Assembly (NCBI GenBank): GCA_001800495.1
Contig: MGVM01000061.1
Coordinates: 1-9,930, forward strand
Reading direction: 5' to 3'
DNA: 9,930 nt
Origin: Elusimicrobia bacterium RIFOXYB2_FULL_48_7
GTDB taxonomy: Bacteria; Elusimicrobiota; Endomicrobiia; CG1-02-37-114; XYA2-FULL-39-19
In this document: in pieces, positions 6,369 through 9,930 of the stretch
How the letters are laid out: every line of letters begins with the position of its first letter
Numbering within the stretch: position 1 is the first letter of the stretch
Translations under genes and position numbers: made by a program
The notes under the pieces: generated by a model
The model's input: the letters and a program-made list of their open reading frames with translations, nothing else
The model's database searches: none
Told to the model about the DNA's origin: nothing

Positions 6369-6989
6369 TTGTTAATTAAAACCATAGTTGTCGGCCCCAT
6401 ACAGACAAACTGCTACCTTCTTATTGATAGTAGATCAAAGAAGTGCCTTGTAATCGACCCTGGTGACGAAGCGGAAAAGATAATCGGGGAAATCCGCAAA
6501 GACAAGCTTATCCCAACGGGCATAATCAACACTCACGGCCACTACGACCACATCGGCGCAAACTCAGCGCTAAAGAAACAATTCAACATACCCATCTCAA
6601 TCCATAAACTTGACACGGATTGTCTTGTTAACCCAAAGAAGAACCTTTCTGGCTTCGTAGGGATATCCGAAAAATCACCGCCAGCCGACAAACTGCTTGA
6701 AGAGGGCGATATAATCGACTTTGAAGGCAATCAACTTAAAGTTATCCATACCCCGGGCCACACAAAGGGCGGTATCTGTCTGATAGGCGACGGTTTCGTG
6801 TTCACCGGCGACACCCTTTTCTGCGAATTCGTGGGCAGGACAGACCTTCCGGATGGTGATGAAGAAACCCTAAAAAAATCCCTGGAAAAGCTTAAGAAAC
6901 TGCCATCCGAGTACAAAATTTACCCCGGGCACGACAATCAGTGCACGATTGGCGGCGAACTAGAACATAACCCGTACTTTAAGTCTTAA
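6357..6989 (+). CDS. Metallo-beta-lactamase-fold hydrolase (glyoxalase II-like, YcbL type)
   Basis: This 210-residue cytoplasmic hydrolase has the metal-binding pattern of the glyoxalase II-like branch: THGHYDH (H60, H62, D64, H65), HTPGHTKGG (H135), FTGDTLF (D152) and YPGH (H192). The opening KTIVVGPIQTNCYLL is standard for the family, which includes thioesterases that split S-lactoylglutathione or similar thioesters. The substrate here cannot be read from sequence. After the last metal His, the usual GHGPxTTIGxE reads GHDNQCTIGGE, a variation close to the active site. The GTG start at 6357 is supported by AGGAAGG at 6344-6350, but it adds MAIPL, translated from repeat DNA, before the conserved part. 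Starts nearer the conserved region (TTG at 6369) lack a ribosome binding site. It follows recA by 39 nt and precedes xerD by 61 nt. Confidence 0.9.
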   Translation: MAIPLLIKTIVVGPIQTNCYLLIDSRSKKCLVIDPGDEAEKIIGEIRKDKLIPTGIINTHGHYDHIGANSALKKQFNIPISIHKLDTDCLVNPKKNLSGFVGISEKSPPADKLLEEGDIIDFEGNQLKVIHTPGHTKGGICLIGDGFVFTGDTLFCEFVGRTDLPDGDEETLKKSLEKLKKLPSEYKIYPGHDNQCTIGGELEHNPYFKS

Positions 6990-6990
6990 A

Positions 6991-7042
6991 TGTAGTTGCC
7001 GATTTATCGGCGACGTAGCTTAATTATTGTAGCCGCAGCTTT
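6991..7042. repeat. Hairpin and repeat-like spacer before the recombinase gene
   Basis: GTTGCCGA (6995-7002) pairs with TCGGCGAC (7007-7014) around a TTTA loop, 8 pairs including one G-T. The flanks are GTAG-type on both sides (TGTAG at 6991-6995, GTAGC at 7015-7019). A second TGTAGC with a weak GCAGCTTTGC sequence follows at 7029-7043. No T-tract follows the stem, so a terminator is unlikely. It looks like the remains of one or two copies of a dispersed TGTAG(C) palindromic repeat, but no other clear copy lies in the window. Confidence 0.45.
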
Positions 7043-7050
7043 GCTAAAAA

Positions 7051-7941
7051 ATGAAAAACCAAGAACTCCTTGAATCCTTCCTCCAGTACCTGGCGGTTGA
7101 AAAAAACCTGGCAAAAAACACTGTTATGTCGTATGGCAGTGACCTGAAACTCTTCTTCCAGCATCTTGAAAAAACCAAGAGGAACGTCACGGAAATTCAC
7201 CAGGACGAGATAGTTGAATACATAATGCAGCGCAAATTTGAAAAAGACTCGCCCCTGCATGAAAAATCCATATTCCGGCTCATAGAATCCCTGCGGCATT
7301 TCTACAAGTTCCTCATACTGGATGAGCATACCACTGTTGACCCTACAATCAACATCCGTCTGCCGAAAATCCCTTCACGCTTGCCGCAGGTATTAAGCAT
7401 TGATGAGATGAAACAGCTTCTCAATACAATGCCTGACAAGAACGAGCGCGACATAAGGTACAAAGCGATGTTTGAACTGCTTTACGCCGCAGGCCTTAGA
7501 GTATCGGAACTTGTAGGCCTGGAAAAGGGCAACTTGGACCTTAAGGTAGGTTATGTGAGGGTAATCGGCAAGGGCAGGAAAGAGCGTATTGTCCCAATAA
7601 GTAAACGGGCGATTTTTTGCATTGAAAAATATATTGAGTTCAGGGACAAAAAGTACCCCAACGCTAAAGCGCTTTTTGTAAGCAAGTTCGGCAAGGCGCT
7701 CAGCCGGGTGGAGTTCTGGAACCAGATCAAGAAATACGCAGCAAAAGCGGGTATCACCCGCAAAATCTCGCCTCACAGCATCCGGCACGCCTTTGCCACG
7801 CACCTTCTGACCGGCGGGGCCGATTTGCGTGTCCTGCAGGAGATGCTGGGCCATTCAAGCATATCCACCACTCAGATATACACCCACGTTGACCGTGAAC
7901 ATCTCAAAGAACTCCACAAGAAGTACCACCCCAGGGGGTAG
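7051..7941 (+). CDS. xerD: Tyrosine recombinase XerC/XerD type
   Basis: This 296-residue tyrosine recombinase has the normal length for XerC/XerD, which act at dif to resolve chromosome dimers. The N-terminal SAM-like core-binding domain is at about 1-93 (LESFLQYLAVEKNLAKNTV, SYGSDLKLFFQHL). The catalytic domain follows with all expected residues: R150 in AAGLRVSEL, K174 in VIGKGRKERIVP, H242 and R245 in HSIRHAFATH, H268 in MLGHSS and the nucleophile Y277 in TTQIYTHV. FtsK of the same window is the known activator of Xer recombination in other bacteria, so a dif role is likely. XerD is favoured over XerC by overall feel of the motifs, but the two cannot be separated firmly, and a single-Xer system is possible. 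No ribosome binding site is visible before ATG 7051. Nothing suggests a prophage integrase: flanks are housekeeping genes. Confidence 0.92.
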   Translation: MKNQELLESFLQYLAVEKNLAKNTVMSYGSDLKLFFQHLEKTKRNVTEIHQDEIVEYIMQRKFEKDSPLHEKSIFRLIESLRHFYKFLILDEHTTVDPTINIRLPKIPSRLPQVLSIDEMKQLLNTMPDKNERDIRYKAMFELLYAAGLRVSELVGLEKGNLDLKVGYVRVIGKGRKERIVPISKRAIFCIEKYIEFRDKKYPNAKALFVSKFGKALSRVEFWNQIKKYAAKAGITRKISPHSIRHAFATHLLTGGADLRVLQEMLGHSSISTTQIYTHVDREHLKELHKKYHPRG

Positions 7942-7978
7942 GGCGGGGACGTAGTTAGGAAATAAGGTTAACGGGATT

Positions 7979-8013
7979 AAACCGCAAAGATGGATCGAAT
8001 ATTGCGGTTTTTT
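7979..8013 (+). terminator. Terminator-like hairpin with T-tract, next to the C92 gene start
   Basis: AAACCGCAA (7979-7987) pairs perfectly with TTGCGGTTT (8002-8010) around a 14-nt loop, and the run of T continues to 8013. This is the form of a rho-independent terminator and would end the recA-hydrolase-xerD transcript. The next likely ATG is at 8020, only 6 nt past the T-tract, so the element could also act in the leader of the following gene. The spacer before it (7942-7978) shows no clear promoter; GGACGTAGTTA there slightly resembles the GACGTAGCTTA before xerD. Confidence 0.72.
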
Positions 8014-8019
8014 AATGAG

Positions 8020-9555
8020 ATGAAAAAACTTGTATTTTTAGCGTTATTGTTTGGGTTTTCAAATTGTTTTGCGGAAGATATCGCGTCTTTTGCGAGTAGC
8101 GCTGAAAAAGAAGCGGTTTATGCCAGGTTAGATGACGACCAATCGATGTTCCTGGTATATCATAACGAGCTATCGCGGCTGTTGCAGTATATGTCTGACC
8201 AAAAAGATGTGTTTCCTTCCAAAAAGTACACCAAATCCAGGTTGCTGAAACCAAAAATCAAGAAAGAGGCGTTATCTGTGTGGCAGAGTTACCTGGATTA
8301 TTATCTTGCCTTGGATTCGCTTTCAAAATACTATGAAACCTTTGAAGAAATAAAGAATGAAGATATAAAGTCAGATTCGTTCAGGTTGTTTAACGCGTTA
8401 TTTCTTACGGAATACAGATTTGCATTGGAATTTATCAACATCGTCGAAAACGACCCCGGGTTCAATACTGTTTTCAATGAACCGTTGATGGAGCTGGGTT
8501 TGCCCTCAGGGACTTACTCAGCTTTTAAGCTCAGGTATTTAAACTTGCTTCCTGCCCTTAAATTCGCTTCCGTGCAGGCCGTATATAGCGTGGTTTCAAA
8601 CAGTCCCAACCCGGACATGGATGATCTGATCACCGATGATTCTTCTGTTATCTGGAAAATGGGTTTAGGGACCGGGGAAGCTCTTATGGTTTCAAACATC
8701 TTTGAAATAGCCAAAGGTATGGCTTATTTTCCGGTTCGTGCCGGCCTTGCTGAGGTTCTCACAAACCGCGGCGCCGCGCATATCAATAATAATATACCGC
8801 AGGATGAGATTAAAAAGATACTGCCTGGTTTAAAGCCAGGGGATATACTTCTTGAAAGGCATGAAGATGCCGTAGCTTTGATAGGTATACCCGGATTTTG
8901 GACCCACGCGGCGCTTTATATCGGCACTCCCGATGAGAGAAAGGAATACTTTAAAGATTCCGATGTGGATATATTACTCAGGGAGATGGGATGTCTTGAT
9001 GGTGATTTTGAGGCATATTTGAGCACTACTTACCCGGCGGCTTACCAGTCAGGGCTTCTATCAGCTGAACAAAACCACAATAAAAGGATTATTGAGGCAA
9101 TAACAAGAGGTGTTTCATTTGCGAGTATTGAGTATTCCGGCAATTTTGATTATATAGCCGTACTCAGGCCAAGATTAGATAAAAAGGATATTGCCCGCGC
9201 TGTTATAAAAGCGTTTTCATGCTTCGGCAGGCCGTATGATTTTGACTTTGATTTCTTAACAGATTCCGAGCTTATTTGCAGTGAATTAATATACAAGGTT
9301 TATGAGCCGGATAAGGATGAAAACGGGTTGGATTTTAAGTTAAGCGATGTCGCCGGTTATTCCCTTCTGAGCCCGAACGATATAGTCCAAAAGTTTGATG
9401 AGGAATACGGGGGAAAGAAACAACAGCTGGATTTTGTGTGTTTTATAGATAAAAACGGTGAAAATAACGCAGTTGTTAACGCTTCCGTTGAGGAGTTCCG
9501 CAAAAGTTGGCAAAGGCCAAAATGGAACATTGAAAAACCTTCCAAATTAAAGTAA
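8020..9555 (+). CDS. Secreted YiiX/YebB-like (peptidase C92) permuted papain-fold protein
   Basis: From ATG 8020 this is 511 residues. MKKLVFLALLFGFSNCFA is a Sec signal peptide with likely cleavage after A18; the Cys at 16 is not in a proper lipobox. The C-terminal half resembles the YiiX/C92 permuted NlpC/P60-like family: LKPGDILLER (271-280), FWTHAALYIG with candidate catalytic His 296, RIIEAITRGVSF with a conserved Glu (359), FDYIAVLRP, and ELICSELIYKVY with candidate nucleophile Cys 420. Family members are putative amidases or lipid/peptide hydrolases; the substrate here is unknown. Residues about 20-260 match nothing I recognise and look mainly helical. An upstream ATG at 7990, in the same frame, would add 10 residues but lies in the loop of the terminator-like hairpin, so 8020 is preferred; neither start has a good ribosome binding site. 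Codons look more AT-rich than in the genes before it. Confidence 0.8.
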   Translation: MKKLVFLALLFGFSNCFAEDIASFASSAEKEAVYARLDDDQSMFLVYHNELSRLLQYMSDQKDVFPSKKYTKSRLLKPKIKKEALSVWQSYLDYYLALDSLSKYYETFEEIKNEDIKSDSFRLFNALFLTEYRFALEFINIVENDPGFNTVFNEPLMELGLPSGTYSAFKLRYLNLLPALKFASVQAVYSVVSNSPNPDMDDLITDDSSVIWKMGLGTGEALMVSNIFEIAKGMAYFPVRAGLAEVLTNRGAAHINNNIPQDEIKKILPGLKPGDILLERHEDAVALIGIPGFWTHAALYIGTPDERKEYFKDSDVDILLREMGCLDGDFEAYLSTTYPAAYQSGLLSAEQNHNKRIIEAITRGVSFASIEYSGNFDYIAVLRPRLDKKDIARAVIKAFSCFGRPYDFDFDFLTDSELICSELIYKVYEPDKDENGLDFKLSDVAGYSLLSPNDIVQKFDEEYGGKKQQLDFVCFIDKNGENNAVVNASVEEFRKSWQRPKWNIEKPSKLK

Positions 9556-9583
9556 AATACCCCGAAGACAAATAATGCTTTTT

Positions 9584-9587
9584 GGAG
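9584..9587 (+). promoter_or_regulatory. Ribosome binding site of the MoxR gene
   Basis: GGAG lies 5 nt before ATG 9593 and favours it over the in-frame ATG at 9575, which would add MLFGAG and has no such site. Confidence 0.7.
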
Positions 9588-9592
9588 CAGGT

Positions 9593-9930
9593 ATGACAAC
9601 GCAAAAGAAAGACTTGGAACTTGTTGAAAAGTTAGTCGCGGGGCACAAATTAATAGTTGAACAGCTGAAGAAAGTCATCATCGGCCAGGAGCAGGTGATT
9701 GATGAACTGCTCATAGCGCTTTTTGCCCGCGGGCACTGTATGATAGTGGGTGTTCCCGGGCTAGCGAAAACCCTCCTTATATCCACGCTTTCCGAAATCC
9801 TTGACCTGCATTTCAAAAGAATTCAGTTTACCCCGGACCTGATGCCTTCGGATATCACCGGCACGGAAGTCATAGAGCAGGATGACAAGGGCAAAAGAAA
9901 TTACAGGTTCATCAAGGGCCCGATTTTTGC
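9593..9930 (+). CDS. MoxR-family AAA+ ATPase, N-terminal part
   Basis: The first 112 codons of a MoxR-type AAA+ ATPase are present; the gene runs off the window. After a short N-terminal helix (KKDLELVEKLVAGHKLIVEQ) come KVIIGQEQVIDELLIALFARGH, the Walker A loop GVPGLAKT (residues 59-66), and the family-typical RIQFTPDLMPSDITGTEVI (about 81-99) followed by FIKGPIF. Walker B and the sensor motifs should lie beyond the edge. MoxR ATPases act as chaperone-like partners of von Willebrand-A proteins, often followed by a DUF58 gene and batA/batB-type genes; whether that holds here cannot be seen. It starts 37 nt after the C92-type gene with no terminator between, so the two may share a transcript. 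The family call is secure from the QFTPDLMPSDITG signature. Confidence 0.95.
   Translation, partial: MTTQKKDLELVEKLVAGHKLIVEQLKKVIIGQEQVIDELLIALFARGHCMIVGVPGLAKTLLISTLSEILDLHFKRIQFTPDLMPSDITGTEVIEQDDKGKRNYRFIKGPIF

Noticed and set aside
7051..7941. Recombinase as a mobile-element integrase with attachment sites
   Set aside because: Length and motifs fit housekeeping XerC/D, no tRNA or phage gene lies nearby, and no duplicated attachment core was found.
7926..7943. CCACCCC/GGGGTAGG inverted repeat at the xerD stop codon, considered as a terminator
   Set aside because: The loop is too short (2 nt) for the full stem, no T-tract follows, and the bases encode the end of the protein (YHPRG).
8823..8841. 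CCTGG ... CCAGG inverted repeat within the C92 gene
   Set aside because: It encodes the conserved LPGLKPGD stretch, is short, and has no flanking signal; likely chance.

Overview
This window looks like a piece of a bacterial chromosome carrying core genes, all read from the + strand. The cell type suggested is diderm (Gram-negative-like): a LolA-type periplasmic lipoprotein carrier sits among the genes, two proteins have Sec signal peptides, and phosphatidylglycerol synthesis is present. Base composition is moderate. The mix of a Pnp tail, biotin carrier, small winged-helix protein, FtsK, LolA, PgsA/PgpA and RecA, plus TCATTGCGAGG...CGTGGCAATC-type intergenic repeats, would suit an uncultured candidate phylum of the Elusimicrobiota/Omnitrophota kind. 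That placement is a guess; no marker here settles it.

Region 1 (1-5176) is a very tight gene string: the 3' end of pnp (RNA degradation), accB (biotin carrier of acetyl-CoA carboxylase), a 66-residue winged-helix protein, an FtsK/SpoIIIE DNA translocase, a LolA-like carrier, pgsA and pgpA. Gaps are 2-7 nt and pgsA/pgpA overlap by 4 nt (ATGA), so co-transcription and translational coupling are likely. The theme is envelope lipid supply (accB, pgsA, pgpA, lolA) beside chromosome segregation (ftsK).

Region 2 (5177-7941) carries recA, a metallo-beta-lactamase-fold hydrolase and a XerC/XerD-type recombinase. FtsK, RecA and Xer together cover recombination and chromosome-dimer resolution. The three spacers here all hold palindromic or repeat-like DNA: a strong hairpin containing a possible 8-codon leader ORF before recA, a REP-like element that appears to supply the ribosome binding site and GTG start of the hydrolase, and a hairpin before the recombinase gene.

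Region 3 (7942-9930) begins with a hairpin plus T-tract that looks like an intrinsic terminator but lies only 6 nt before the next start codon. It is followed by a secreted YiiX/C92-type permuted papain-fold protein with an unrecognised N-terminal half and apparently more AT-rich coding, and then the start of a MoxR-family AAA+ ATPase that runs off the window.

I see no CRISPR array, insertion sequence, tRNA, rRNA or defence island, and no clear evidence of a wholly new system. The best leads are the recA leader, the repeat-derived start at 6357, the hairpin next to the C92 gene, and the unknown half of the C92 protein. No stretch over 300 bases lacks a gene.
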